From Pseudomonadota bacterium (GTDB lineage: Bacteria > Pseudomonadota > Gammaproteobacteria > Arenicellales > Poriferihabitantaceae), in contig JAAELZ010000431.1 in NCBI GenBank assembly GCA_024226105.1, positions 1 to 14,377 on the forward strand: a DNA stretch of 14,377 nucleotides. The letters are read 5' to 3'. Position numbers and translations under genes: made by a program. Positions 1 through 7,992 of the stretch are shown in pieces (the stretch's first letter is position 1; every line of letters starts with the position of its first letter). The notes below the pieces were generated by a model. That model saw only the letters and a list, made by a program, of their open reading frames with translations, made no database searches and had not been told where the DNA came from.

Positions 1-2
1 CT

Positions 3-74
3 GAAGGAAAAAAGGGGGAGACGTGGAAGCCGTTCAAAGAATCCCCTGACGCATATTCAGTTGCGCGATTCTAA
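3..74 (+). CDS. Possible C-terminal tail of an upstream gene (partial)
   Basis: Frame 3 is open from the window edge and ends with TAA at 72-74. The 23 visible residues (…GETWKPFKESPDAYSVARF) have a natural, mixed composition, unlike the Arg/Ser-rich reading in frame 1, which also stays open to a stop near 76-78. I do not recognise a family. It could be the end of a gene entering from the left, or simply non-coding sequence. Only the sequence to the left can decide. Confidence 0.25.
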   Translation, partial: EGKKGETWKPFKESPDAYSVARF

Positions 75-121
75 CTAACAATGGCGCCGGGGCTCTATGG
101 CTCCTCCATTCCCGGAAATAT

Positions 122-153
122 CAGCCCGGAGAATTGATGAAATATCCGGGCTG
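122..153. repeat. Perfect 9-bp inverted repeat in the left gene-free stretch
   Basis: CAGCCCGGA (122-130) is exactly mirrored by TCCGGGCTG (145-153) around a 14-nt loop. The stem is GC-rich but no T-tract follows on either strand, so it is not a textbook intrinsic terminator. It lies 166 bp beyond the stop of the minus-strand TraB-like gene and about 50 bp beyond the possible tail at 72-74, so it could be a terminator or RNA-end stabiliser for either. Apart from this stem I see nothing convincing in 75-319. Confidence 0.35.
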
Positions 154-319
154 CCCGGCCCGGATCATTGCGGGGAGCATAGCGACGTGGCAATCCAGAT
201 GTTACTGAAACACAGGAGCCCAAAACTTGAGTAAACATGCCGGAATGTGAAATATTCCTTTCACTAAGCCAAGAGACTATTTGGATATTTAGATTACCGC
301 AGTTTGCATGATGACATTG

Positions 320-1201
320 CTAGTTGTGATGCGCCCTGTCCTGGAACCTTTCGACCTCATACCCCCGCGCCACCAGCATTGCCAGCACACTGTCATCTCC
401 CACCAGGTGCAACACCCCCACCAGCACGTATTCAATTTGTTCATCTTCCAGCATGCGTTCAATTTCCGGCAACCAGGCGCGGTTACGGTTTACCAATACG
501 GCCTGATAGGCCTCAGGAAAGGCACGGAAATCTTTCAAACCTATGTCTTCCAGGGTTTGCGTATCACCTCGACGCCAGGCTGATTTAAGCGTGGAAAACT
601 CCTCTACAAGATTCTCCAGTTCATCGATTGTTTGCAATACAAGCTCATCCTCCTTGCCTTCACCCAAACTCGTCAGAAAATCGATCTGTTGCTCGATAGT
701 TTCCAGCGCGGCCGTTTGTTTCTGATCCTTTAATGCGCGTGAATTGAAAAACTGATCGACGCCCGTTCCCTGTATGCCATGCCGACTCAACTCGTTGACG
801 GTGAGGATCGTCACCAGCAACCCGACTTTAAATGCCACCATGCTTTCCAGCGGCAGGCCTCGTTTTGCCAAAAATACCTGCAGCTTTCTGAGAGTCGCGG
901 GTTGCAGATGGCTCAGCAGGGTACTGCCATCACGATAAAGCGCTTTTTCCAGCAATCTCTGCTGAAATTCAGTTGATGCCGCCTGCGCGATATCAACTTC
1001 AAATATGAGTTTTTCTGCCGCGTCGTAGGCTCGCTCAAATTCGACCGGCAAAGGGTAGTCCTGCTCCTGCAGAATATGGATGGTTCCGCCAATATACAAT
1101 TCAAAATCGCCTTTACTGACCTTCCAGATGGGTGCTTCTGCACTGGCGCCCGAAGGCATCAGGACAAGGAGCAAAACAATAATCCGGCCAAAATACTTCA
1201 T
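320..1201 (-). CDS. TraB/GumN family secreted protein
   Basis: This is a 293-residue protein of the TraB/GumN family (TraB/PrgY, Tiki-related fold). Members in bacteria are mostly uncharacterised; related Tiki proteins are metal-dependent proteases. Residues 1-21 form a signal peptide: a short basic start, a hydrophobic core (IIVLLLVLM) and an ASA cleavage site before EAPIW, so it should be periplasmic or membrane-attached. The two family signatures are present: GGTIH at 38-42, and near the C-terminus a G-V-L-H-L-V-G stretch (about 262-268) followed by the usual 'ARGYEVE' tail. The length is normal for the family. The gene sits 161 bp downstream of the LysR gene on the same strand and probably has its own promoter. 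No functional link to the amine genes is visible. The family call is firm; the function is unknown. Confidence 0.85.
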   Translation of the reverse strand: MKYFGRIIVLLLVLMPSGASAEAPIWKVSKGDFELYIGGTIHILQEQDYPLPVEFERAYDAAEKLIFEVDIAQAASTEFQQRLLEKALYRDGSTLLSHLQPATLRKLQVFLAKRGLPLESMVAFKVGLLVTILTVNELSRHGIQGTGVDQFFNSRALKDQKQTAALETIEQQIDFLTSLGEGKEDELVLQTIDELENLVEEFSTLKSAWRRGDTQTLEDIGLKDFRAFPEAYQAVLVNRNRAWLPEIERMLEDEQIEYVLVGVLHLVGDDSVLAMLVARGYEVERFQDRAHHN

Positions 1202-1362
1202 ATATACAATCTGTTAATACAGGAGGCCTGCTAGTGTAACGCATGTTCTGGCACAATGCTTTTTCAAGAAACCCGGCTCCTGATCAAACAAAACGGTCGC
1301 CTTTTTTATGGGTATGCAACACGCCATCAGGCTTGTGTTTGGCCAGAAAGCATTATCACACC

Positions 1363-2286
1363 CTACAGTAAGGCCGCTGTGCTTTCGTTAACCTCGGTAA
1401 TTAGCCAGTTGCGCAGGCTTTCGGCCGCCGGGCCAAGCTCATTGTTTTTTGGCGCCAGAATGTAAAACGGGTTTTTGGTTGTAAGAACTTCGGGCAATGC
1501 CTGGACTAACCGGCCCTGGGTTAGAAGTGGTTCGACGATGTGTAACCAGCCCAGCGCGATACCCTGGCCCTCCAGCGCGGCCTGTAGTACAACAGAATAG
1601 TCGTTAAAGCTGAATTGCTCGCCCCCGGGTTTCATTTCTACACCATGGTGCTTTAGCCATCCTTCCCAGTCCTGGCGTTGCGTATAGTTTGCCTCGAGAT
1701 GTAATAGAGTCTGGCTTAGCAGGTCAGATGGCGTTGAAATCGCACCAGCGTGCTGTAGATAGGACCCTGAACACACCGCAATCACCGATTCATCGGTAAA
1801 ATGCCAGCGCTCGTAACCCGGCCACTCACCCCCTCCCAGGGGAATGCGCAAATCAATTTCCTCATGCTCAAAAACCGCGTCCGTTTCAGTGGTTAAACAG
1901 CGCAAATTGACAGCTGGATAATCCTGTTTAAATCGCGCAATACGCGGCATCAACCAGTGCGTCGCAAATGCAGTGGAAACCGAAAGCGTGACATCCTTTT
2001 GCCGCTGGCTGTGCTTTAGCGCATCGGCAGCCCGGTAAATTTCATCCAGTGCCGTCGAAACCTGGTGAAAAAAAGTTTTCCCGGCCCGGCTCAACGCTAC
2101 CCCTCGATGCAATCGATCGAACAGGCGTACGTCCAGCTGACGCTCCAGATTTTTTATTGCGTGACTCACCGCAGGCTGGCTCACGCCCAGCTCTTCTGCG
2201 GCGCGGGAGAAACTCAAGCAGCGCCCGGCACTTTCAAATATCAGCAACAGGTTGGCAGAAGAAACTATATTCCGTCTATTTGGCAT
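1363..2286 (-). CDS. LysR-family transcriptional regulator, GcvA-like
   Basis: This is a 307-residue LysR-type regulator. The N-terminal winged helix-turn-helix occupies about residues 10-70 (SFSRAAEELGVSQPAVSHAI, then LERQLDVRLFDRLHRGVALS). An effector-binding domain follows from about residue 95, with the GcvA-type 'ATHWLMPRIARF' and 'DLRIPLGGGEWPGYE' patterns. GcvA itself controls the glycine cleavage system, and many relatives control amino-acid or amine catabolism. The gene is divergent from the MttB–enolase–DgcA operon with 114 bp between the start codons. That is the standard LysR layout, so it most likely controls that operon and itself in response to a pathway intermediate. The ATG at 2286 gives a normal-length N-terminus; no strong Shine-Dalgarno is seen before it. 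The family is certain; target and ligand are inferred. Confidence 0.92.
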   Translation of the reverse strand: MPNRRNIVSSANLLLIFESAGRCLSFSRAAEELGVSQPAVSHAIKNLERQLDVRLFDRLHRGVALSRAGKTFFHQVSTALDEIYRAADALKHSQRQKDVTLSVSTAFATHWLMPRIARFKQDYPAVNLRCLTTETDAVFEHEEIDLRIPLGGGEWPGYERWHFTDESVIAVCSGSYLQHAGAISTPSDLLSQTLLHLEANYTQRQDWEGWLKHHGVEMKPGGEQFSFNDYSVVLQAALEGQGIALGWLHIVEPLLTQGRLVQALPEVLTTKNPFYILAPKNNELGPAAESLRNWLITEVNESTAALL

Positions 2287-2400
2287 GAGCGCAGTTTATG
2301 CCATATATGAATTTTTATCCAGATCACAAATGCCTGTTGGCCTGCTACACTATGATGCAATCATCGATAGCTCAACAATCGTCCCATTAGGTTGATACAT
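2287..2400. promoter_or_regulatory. Divergent LysR / mttB1 control region
   Basis: These 114 bp separate two divergent start codons. For the rightward operon a good -10-like hexamer, TATGAT, lies at 2351-2356, with no convincing -35 at 16-18 bp upstream; that fits an activator-dependent promoter. Dyads that could be regulator sites are ATTT (2311-2314) with AAAT (2328-2331), the palindrome CATATATG (2302-2309), and ATGAT-GCA-ATCAT (2352-2364), which overlaps the -10. LysR proteins usually bind T-N11-A dyads, but none of these is proven. AGG at 2389-2391 is a plausible ribosome-binding site, nine bases before the ATG at 2401. Confidence 0.45.
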
Positions 2401-3933
2401 ATGAATGCACGATCTTCACGAAAAGCACGTCAGGATAAACGTAGCCGGCGCCGCCTGCAGTCTGCGCCACAGGCACCCGCGTACATCACGCGACAAATAC
2501 CCTGTTATGAATTGTTATCAGAGGAAAGCCTGTTACAAATTGAACAAACTGCTGAACGCATACTGGCCGATGTTGGCATCGAGTTTCGCGGTGACGAGGA
2601 GGCGATTCGCCTTTGTGCGAAAGCCGGGGCGGATGTTGACGGCGAACGGGTGCGATTTGAGCCCGGGCTGTTACGCCAGGCACTCAAAACTGCACCGGCT
2701 GAATTCACCCAACACGCGCGCAACCCGGCCCATTCGGTGCAGATTGGTGGCAACAATGTGGTAATGGCGCCTTCCTACGGCTCACCTTTTGTTATGGACC
2801 TGGACAAAGGCCGACGTTACGGCACCCTGGAGGATTTTCAGAATTTCGTGAAACTGGCCTATGTCTCCCCCTGGTTACACCATTCCGGGGGGACAGTGTG
2901 CGAACCCGTGGATGCGCCGGTCAATAAACGCCACCTCGATATGATCTACACGCATATGCGCTATTCTGACAAAGCCTTCCTGGGTTCGGTCACAACACCC
3001 GAGAGGGCTGAAGATTCGATTGAAATGTGCCGGGTGCTTTACGGAAGCGAACGAATGGAGAAGGATTGCGTGATCATGGGCAACGTCAATGTGAATTCCC
3101 CGCTGATATGGGATGGAGATGCTACGAAGGTCATCCGATCTTATGCCCGCGCGAATCAGGGGTCTGTTATCGTGCCGTTTATTCTTGGCGGTGCAATGGG
3201 GCCCGTCACCAATGCCGGCGCAATTGCCCAGGCATTAGCTGAAACCATGGTAGGCTGTGCGCTCACCCAGCTGGAACGCCCCGGTGCGCCGGTTGTTTTC
3301 GGAAATTTCCTGTCTTCAACCTCTTTGCGATCCGGCTCCCCGACTTTCGGTACCCCCGAACCGGCACTGGGCTCGCTAGTGATCGGCCAGCTGGCGAGAC
3401 GCCTCCGGCTGCCGCTACGTTGCTCCGGTTCCTTCACCACCTCCAAATTGCCCGATGCACAGTCTGCTCGTGAGAGCACGATGTCTATGCTGGCAGCGGT
3501 TCAATGCGGCGCCAATTTTATTTTGCACTCTGCCGGCTTTTTAGATAGCCTGTTGTCCATGAGCTATGAGAAATTTGTCATGGATAGCGATTTTTGTGGC
3601 GCCATGCATACCTATCTGGCGGGCGTACCGGTGGATACCAATACGCTTGCGCTGGGCGCATTCCATGAAGTCGGACCCGGACAGCATTTTTTCGGTTGCG
3701 CACATACCCTGGAGAACTATGAAACCGCTTTCTGGGAGTCGGAGCTTTCCGACAACAATTCCTTTGAACAATGGTCTGACAACGGGTCAGAAGACTGCAT
3801 GGTTCGCGCTAACAGGCGCTGGAAAAAACTGCTTGCAGAATACGAGGCACCATCGCTGGACCCGTCTGTAGATGAGGCTCTACTCGCCTTTGTCAATAAC
3901 AAAAAAGCCGCATCAGAAGATGCGTGGTATTAA
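2401..3933 (+). CDS. MttB-family (trimethylamine/betaine) methyltransferase, non-pyrrolysine, copy 1
   Basis: This is a 510-residue member of the MttB family (COG5598). Characterised members move a methyl group from trimethylamine, glycine betaine, carnitine or proline betaine to a corrinoid protein. True trimethylamine enzymes need pyrrolysine at an in-frame UAG. This frame is unbroken and ends with TAA at the normal place, so it belongs to the non-Pyl branch, whose known members use quaternary amines such as betaines. Residues 2-20 are very basic (SSRKARQDKRSRRR). The barrel follows, with landmarks GGTVCEPVDAPVNKRHLDM, GAPVVFG and the C-terminal DNNSFEQW. A TTG at 2392 would add three residues, but ATG 2401 has the better-spaced AGG. 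It is the first gene of a three-gene operon and is clearly paralogous to the gene at 8203-9759. No corrinoid protein is in view, so methyl acceptor and substrate are unknown. Confidence 0.9.
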   Translation: MNARSSRKARQDKRSRRRLQSAPQAPAYITRQIPCYELLSEESLLQIEQTAERILADVGIEFRGDEEAIRLCAKAGADVDGERVRFEPGLLRQALKTAPAEFTQHARNPAHSVQIGGNNVVMAPSYGSPFVMDLDKGRRYGTLEDFQNFVKLAYVSPWLHHSGGTVCEPVDAPVNKRHLDMIYTHMRYSDKAFLGSVTTPERAEDSIEMCRVLYGSERMEKDCVIMGNVNVNSPLIWDGDATKVIRSYARANQGSVIVPFILGGAMGPVTNAGAIAQALAETMVGCALTQLERPGAPVVFGNFLSSTSLRSGSPTFGTPEPALGSLVIGQLARRLRLPLRCSGSFTTSKLPDAQSARESTMSMLAAVQCGANFILHSAGFLDSLLSMSYEKFVMDSDFCGAMHTYLAGVPVDTNTLALGAFHEVGPGQHFFGCAHTLENYETAFWESELSDNNSFEQWSDNGSEDCMVRANRRWKKLLAEYEAPSLDPSVDEALLAFVNNKKAASEDAWY

Positions 3934-3937
3934 CACT

Positions 3938-5122
3938 ATGAAAATAACCAATATTAAAGTCACACACGTAAATGTACCCTTTGATGCCCCGTTCTGGTGG
4001 ACGGCCGGTTTATATGCCGGCGCATCAAAATCAATCATCGAAGTTGAAACCGATGAAGGTATAACCGGCCTTGGTGAGGCGCCCTGGTGGCATTTTGGCG
4101 AAACCATCAAGCAGGAAATAGCCCCTGCCCTGATCGGAGCTGATCCACTGGATCTGGCTGATTGTGAGGCCCGTTGTGTACCCCCCTGGCAGATTACCGC
4201 TAACACAGGCGAAAATGCGGCATCGGTCGCCTTCGGGGCGGTTGAGCTGGCACTATGGGACATTCGTGGCAAAGTTTTTGATATGCCGCTGTACAAACTA
4301 CTGGGGGGGGCAGTACGCAAAGATATTCCTTTCACCGAGTATTTTGGATTCCGCCCTGAGAACGAGGGCGCGGGGGGCGAAATGACCCCGGAGGCTGTGG
4401 TGGATTACTGTCTGAAAATGCGCGAATTACACGGCTCCACTTACTTTGAAGGGAAATTGATCCTGGGGGATCCGCAGCTGGAGATTCGTACTGTCAGGAT
4501 GTTAAGAGAGGCGCTTGGCAATGAGGTTATGCTGCGCCTGGATTCGAATATGCAGTGGTCTTTAAGTACCGCACGCCACGTTCTCCGGGAAATTGAACCC
4601 TACAATATTCGAAACTACGAAGATCCGGTGGCTACATTTGAAGAAATGGCCGCACTGCGCCAGCATTCATCAATCCCATTTTCTACGCATATACCGGATT
4701 TGAGGCGTGCACTGGATCTGGGCGCGCCGGACTATTTTGTGTGCAACTTTGCGGCCCTGGGCGGTCTTTCCAGAAGCCTGAAATTCATCGCCGCCTGTGA
4801 GGCCGTAGGCAAAGGGTTCTGGTGCTATTCCAATGATCTGGGCATTATGACTGCCGCCTATCTGCATGTGGTGGCCGCTACGCCCTGGATCACTGAGCCT
4901 TCACAGTCCCTGTTTCGCTGGCAAATCGGGGATGTGATTGAGGATGGCCCCTTCCGTCAAACAGACAACTACGTTCGAGTTCCCGAAGGTGCCGGCCTGG
5001 GGGTGAATCTGGATTCAGAATCCATGTCTCACTGGAGCCGTCACTTCCAGGAACATGGCCCGATGAATCACTTTCTTGATCCGGACAGGCCCGGTCGCTA
5101 TCGCCGCTTACCACTTAACTAA
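3938..5122 (+). CDS. Enolase-superfamily protein (mandelate racemase / glucarate dehydratase-like) with altered active site
   Basis: This is a 394-residue enolase-superfamily protein with an N-terminal capping domain (about 1-130, ending ALWDIRGK and LLGG) and a TIM barrel. These enzymes abstract a proton next to a carboxylate, stabilised by Mg2+. By hand alignment to glucarate dehydratase, I place K173 at the catalytic lysine (FEGK, the partner lysine being Glu171), and metal ligands at D202 (LRLDSN), E228 (NYEDP) and H251 (STHIPD). The Asp and His of the usual dyad fall on N270 (CNF) and Y297 (CYSND). It could therefore be a one-base epimerase, racemase or lyase. Paired tryptophans W20-W21 and W50-W51 lie in the two specificity loops. 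The ATG at 3938 is four bases after the mttB1 stop, suggesting coupling; upstream ATGs at 3872 and 3920 are in frame but lie inside mttB1. MVKI-type starts like MKITNIKV are typical. Substrate is unknown; an N-methylated amino acid or betaine is inferred from the neighbours. Confidence 0.85.
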   Translation: MKITNIKVTHVNVPFDAPFWWTAGLYAGASKSIIEVETDEGITGLGEAPWWHFGETIKQEIAPALIGADPLDLADCEARCVPPWQITANTGENAASVAFGAVELALWDIRGKVFDMPLYKLLGGAVRKDIPFTEYFGFRPENEGAGGEMTPEAVVDYCLKMRELHGSTYFEGKLILGDPQLEIRTVRMLREALGNEVMLRLDSNMQWSLSTARHVLREIEPYNIRNYEDPVATFEEMAALRQHSSIPFSTHIPDLRRALDLGAPDYFVCNFAALGGLSRSLKFIAACEAVGKGFWCYSNDLGIMTAAYLHVVAATPWITEPSQSLFRWQIGDVIEDGPFRQTDNYVRVPEGAGLGVNLDSESMSHWSRHFQEHGPMNHFLDPDRPGRYRRLPLN

Positions 5123-5148
5123 CACTGCCCGACAATGGCTCGAAAAAC

Positions 5149-7188
5149 ATGACTTCCAAAGACCCCCTTTTACAGCCCTACCAGCTCAAACATTTGACGC
5201 TCAAAAACCGCATCATGATCACCTCTCATGAGCCTGCTTACCCGGAAAATGGTATGCCCACAGAACGTTACCGTGCCTACCATGAGGAGCGCGCCAGGGC
5301 CGGGGTGGCCCTGACCATGACCGCCGGCTCCGCCACTGTCTCAAGAGACAGCGCACCGGTATTCAACAATATACTCGCCTACAAAGACGAGGTGGTGCCG
5401 TGGATGAAAAACGTAGTTGATGCCTGTCATGAACATGGCACGGCAGTCATGATTCAGTTGACGCACCTGGGTCGCCGTACCGGCTGGTCGAAGGGTGACT
5501 GGTTGCCGGTGGTATCCCCCTCACATAACCGCGAGGCGTCGCATCGCGCCTTTCCCAAGAAGATGGAAGATTGGGATATCGCACGCATTATCACCGACTA
5601 TGCTGACGCAGCCGAACGCATGAAGGCTGCCGGCCTTGACGGCATTGAGCTTGAGGCCTACGGGCACCTGATGGACCAGTTCTGGTCACCGCTGACCAAC
5701 ACCCTGGATGCACCCTATGGCGGAAACCTGGATAACCGCTTGCGCTTTTGTATGGAAGTTTTGAGCGCCATTCGCAAACGCGTTGGTGATCAGTTTATTG
5801 TTGGCGTTCGCTACACCGCCGATGAAGTCACCAAAGGCGGTATCACTTATGACGAAGGCATCGAAATATCGAAACGCCTGAAAGCCACCGGCCAGGTTGA
5901 TTTTCTCAATGTAATTCGTGGCCGAATCGATACCGACCCGGGTTTGACCGATGTAATACCCGTAATGGGAATGCAGAGCTCTCCACATCTGGATTTTGCC
6001 GGTGAGGTGCGTGCGGCCACAAATTTTCCCACTTTCCACGCCGCCAAAATTGCGGATGTAGCCACGGCTCGCCACGCGATTGCGAACGGCAAGCTTGATA
6101 TGGTTGGCATGACACGCGCGCACATGACCGACCCGCATATCGTTAAAAAGATCGCCCAGGGGCGTGAAGAAGATATTCGCCCATGCGTTGGGGCAACCTA
6201 CTGCCTGGACCGGATTTATCAGGGCGGTGATTCTTTTTGCATCCACAACGCTGCTACCGGGCGTGAATTGAGTATGCCGCATGATATTCCCGAATCCGAA
6301 AACCCGGGGAAAGCGGTGGTGGTCGGTGCCGGCCCGGGCGGACTGGAAGCCGCACGCGTTCTGGCCGAACGGGGTCACAGAGTCGTCGTGTTTGAAGCGG
6401 CGCCTGACGCGGGCGGCCAAATTCGATTAACCGCGCAAAACCCGCGCCGGCGGGAAATGATTTCCATCATCGAATGGCGTCTGGCGCAATGCGCCAGACA
6501 TAATGTTGAATTTCGTTTCAACAGCTATGCGGAAGCTGAGGATATCCTTGCGGAAAATCCCGACGTCGTCATCATCGCGACGGGGGGTCTGCCCCATACG
6601 GAGGTACTTGAGGCTAACAACGAGTTGCTGGTTTCGACCTGGGACATTATTGCCGGAGATGTACAACCCGGCAAAAAGGTACTGTTGTTTGACGATGCCG
6701 GTGATCATGCTGCCATGCAGGCTGCTGAGGTTATCGCGGAGTCGGGCGCGCAACTTGAAATCATGACCCCGGACCGATCTTTTGCGCCCGAGGTCATGGC
6801 CATGAACCTGGTGCCCTATATGCGCACGCTGCAACAAAAGGACGTCACCTTTACCGTAACCTATCGCCTAAAAAGCCTGGAGCGTGAAGGTGATAAGCTG
6901 CATGCCCTGGTCGGCAGTGATTATGGTGATGTTGTCAAAGAGCGTTATGTGGATCAGGTTGTCATCAACCACGGCACGATTCCACTGGATGACGTCTATT
7001 TTGAGCTCAAGCCAGTCAGCTCTAATCTCGGCGAGGTTGAGCAGGCCGATTTGCTTGCGGGCAGGCCGCAACAACTGCTTAAGAACCCGAACGGTAAGTT
7101 CCAGTTATTTCGCATTGGCGACGCCGTTTCGGCACGAAACACCCACGCCGCGATTTACGATGCGCTGAGGTTATGTAAAGACCTTTAG
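5149..7188 (+). CDS. dgcA: DgcA-like NADH:flavin oxidoreductase, N-methyl amine demethylase
   Basis: This is a 679-residue two-domain flavoprotein of the trimethylamine dehydrogenase / 2,4-dienoyl-CoA reductase class. Residues 1-370 form an Old Yellow Enzyme-type FMN barrel (QLTHLGRR at 103-110, YGGNLDNRLRF at 190-200). Residues 388 onward form a nucleotide-binding domain with GAGPGG at 393-398 and ATGG at 477-480. The closest family I recognise is DgcA, the dimethylglycine demethylase component of Pseudomonas, and N-methylproline demethylases. They oxidatively remove an N-methyl group, releasing formaldehyde. The [4Fe-4S] motif reads C346-x2-A349-x2-C352-x11-C364: the second cysteine found in trimethylamine dehydrogenase is alanine. 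The gene starts 26 bp after the enolase-like gene, in the same operon. Pseudomonas DgcA works with DgcB and electron-transfer proteins; none is visible here. The class is certain; dimethylglycine as substrate is only the best guess. Confidence 0.85.
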   Translation: MTSKDPLLQPYQLKHLTLKNRIMITSHEPAYPENGMPTERYRAYHEERARAGVALTMTAGSATVSRDSAPVFNNILAYKDEVVPWMKNVVDACHEHGTAVMIQLTHLGRRTGWSKGDWLPVVSPSHNREASHRAFPKKMEDWDIARIITDYADAAERMKAAGLDGIELEAYGHLMDQFWSPLTNTLDAPYGGNLDNRLRFCMEVLSAIRKRVGDQFIVGVRYTADEVTKGGITYDEGIEISKRLKATGQVDFLNVIRGRIDTDPGLTDVIPVMGMQSSPHLDFAGEVRAATNFPTFHAAKIADVATARHAIANGKLDMVGMTRAHMTDPHIVKKIAQGREEDIRPCVGATYCLDRIYQGGDSFCIHNAATGRELSMPHDIPESENPGKAVVVGAGPGGLEAARVLAERGHRVVVFEAAPDAGGQIRLTAQNPRRREMISIIEWRLAQCARHNVEFRFNSYAEAEDILAENPDVVIIATGGLPHTEVLEANNELLVSTWDIIAGDVQPGKKVLLFDDAGDHAAMQAAEVIAESGAQLEIMTPDRSFAPEVMAMNLVPYMRTLQQKDVTFTVTYRLKSLEREGDKLHALVGSDYGDVVKERYVDQVVINHGTIPLDDVYFELKPVSSNLGEVEQADLLAGRPQQLLKNPNGKFQLFRIGDAVSARNTHAAIYDALRLCKDL

Positions 7189-7992
7189 TCAAAGCACGGA
7201 CAGGAACATTTTGACGCTGATGCTAAACACCAGTACGCCAAATATTTTTTTTAGTATCGGAACCGGTAACTTGTATGCAAACCCCACCCCGAGAGGCGCG
7301 GTAAAAAAACTTACCAGTGACACACACAAAACGGCCGGCAAATACACAAAACCGAAGGTCAGGTTTGCAGTGTCCGTATTGCCCCAGCCGCTAATCACAT
7401 AACCCAGCGTACCCGCCAGCGCAATAGGCAGGCCGACTGCGGCAGAAGTGCCAATCGCCTTTTTAATTTCAACGCCACGGCCTGCAAGATAGGGGACAGT
7501 AAGCGAACCCCCGCCGATGGATACCAGGGCCGATATCCAGCCGATGCCCGCACCCGCCGAAAGCAGGGCAACGTTAGCGGGCAGCCTTGCCTCCGGGTGT
7601 GGCGGTGTATTACGAAACATTTGCACCGCCACGTAAAACATAAACAGGGAGAAAAAACCCGCCAGAACAAGTGTATCGAACCAGATTGTGGTCAGGGCAC
7701 CCAAAAAGGTTCCGGCCAGTACTCCGGGAGCCATGCTTTTCACCAGCGTCCACGATACACCGCTTTTTGCATGGTGTGCACGCAGGCTTGAAAACGAAGT
7801 GGCAATAATCGATGCCATTGACGTGCCCAGTGCCAAATGAACAACCTGAGTATCAGGCACCCCTTTGGCTAAAAATAGTGCGGTAAAAACCGGCACCATA
7901 ATGCCGCCGCCGCCAATACCCAACAGCCCCGCCGCGATGCCCACCACGGCGCCCAGGGTGATTAGCATAAAAAACATGGAAACATCAAACAT
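7189..7992 (-). CDS. TauE/SafE-family membrane permease
   Basis: This 267-residue integral membrane protein of the TauE/SafE (DUF81) family consists almost wholly of hydrophobic segments, about eight. It has the two repeated glycine-rich signatures of the family: GLLGIGGGGIMVP at 22-34, and SIGGGSLTVPY at 158-168 with the following GTSAAVGLP. Family members export or import sulfite, sulfonates, sulfoacetate or other small organic anions across the inner membrane. The gene is convergent with the DgcA-like gene: the two stop codons abut with no base between them. It is divergent from the second MttB gene. Its position between two amine-demethylation genes suggests transport of a substrate or product, but substrate cannot be read from the sequence. 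GAGAA about ten bases before the ATG at 7992 is a fair ribosome-binding site; an in-frame ATG at 7977 is a possible later start. Confidence 0.88.
   Translation of the reverse strand: MFDVSMFFMLITLGAVVGIAAGLLGIGGGGIMVPVFTALFLAKGVPDTQVVHLALGTSMASIIATSFSSLRAHHAKSGVSWTLVKSMAPGVLAGTFLGALTTIWFDTLVLAGFFSLFMFYVAVQMFRNTPPHPEARLPANVALLSAGAGIGWISALVSIGGGSLTVPYLAGRGVEIKKAIGTSAAVGLPIALAGTLGYVISGWGNTDTANLTFGFVYLPAVLCVSLVSFFTAPLGVGFAYKLPVPILKKIFGVLVFSISVKMFLSVL

Noticed and set aside
1256..1465. Small plus-strand frame across the TraB-LysR gap
   Set aside because: It overlaps the 3' end of the LysR gene antisense, shows no ribosome-binding site and no recognisable product.
3872..3937. Upstream ATG start for the enolase-like gene, overlapping mttB1
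   Set aside because: The extra 22 residues lie inside the mttB1 coding end and do not fit; MKITNIKV at 3938 is the typical enolase-superfamily N-terminus.
5686..6420. 244-codon minus-strand frame inside the DgcA-like gene
   Set aside because: The sense strand encodes a clear flavoprotein domain; the antisense frame has no family resemblance and reflects codon bias.
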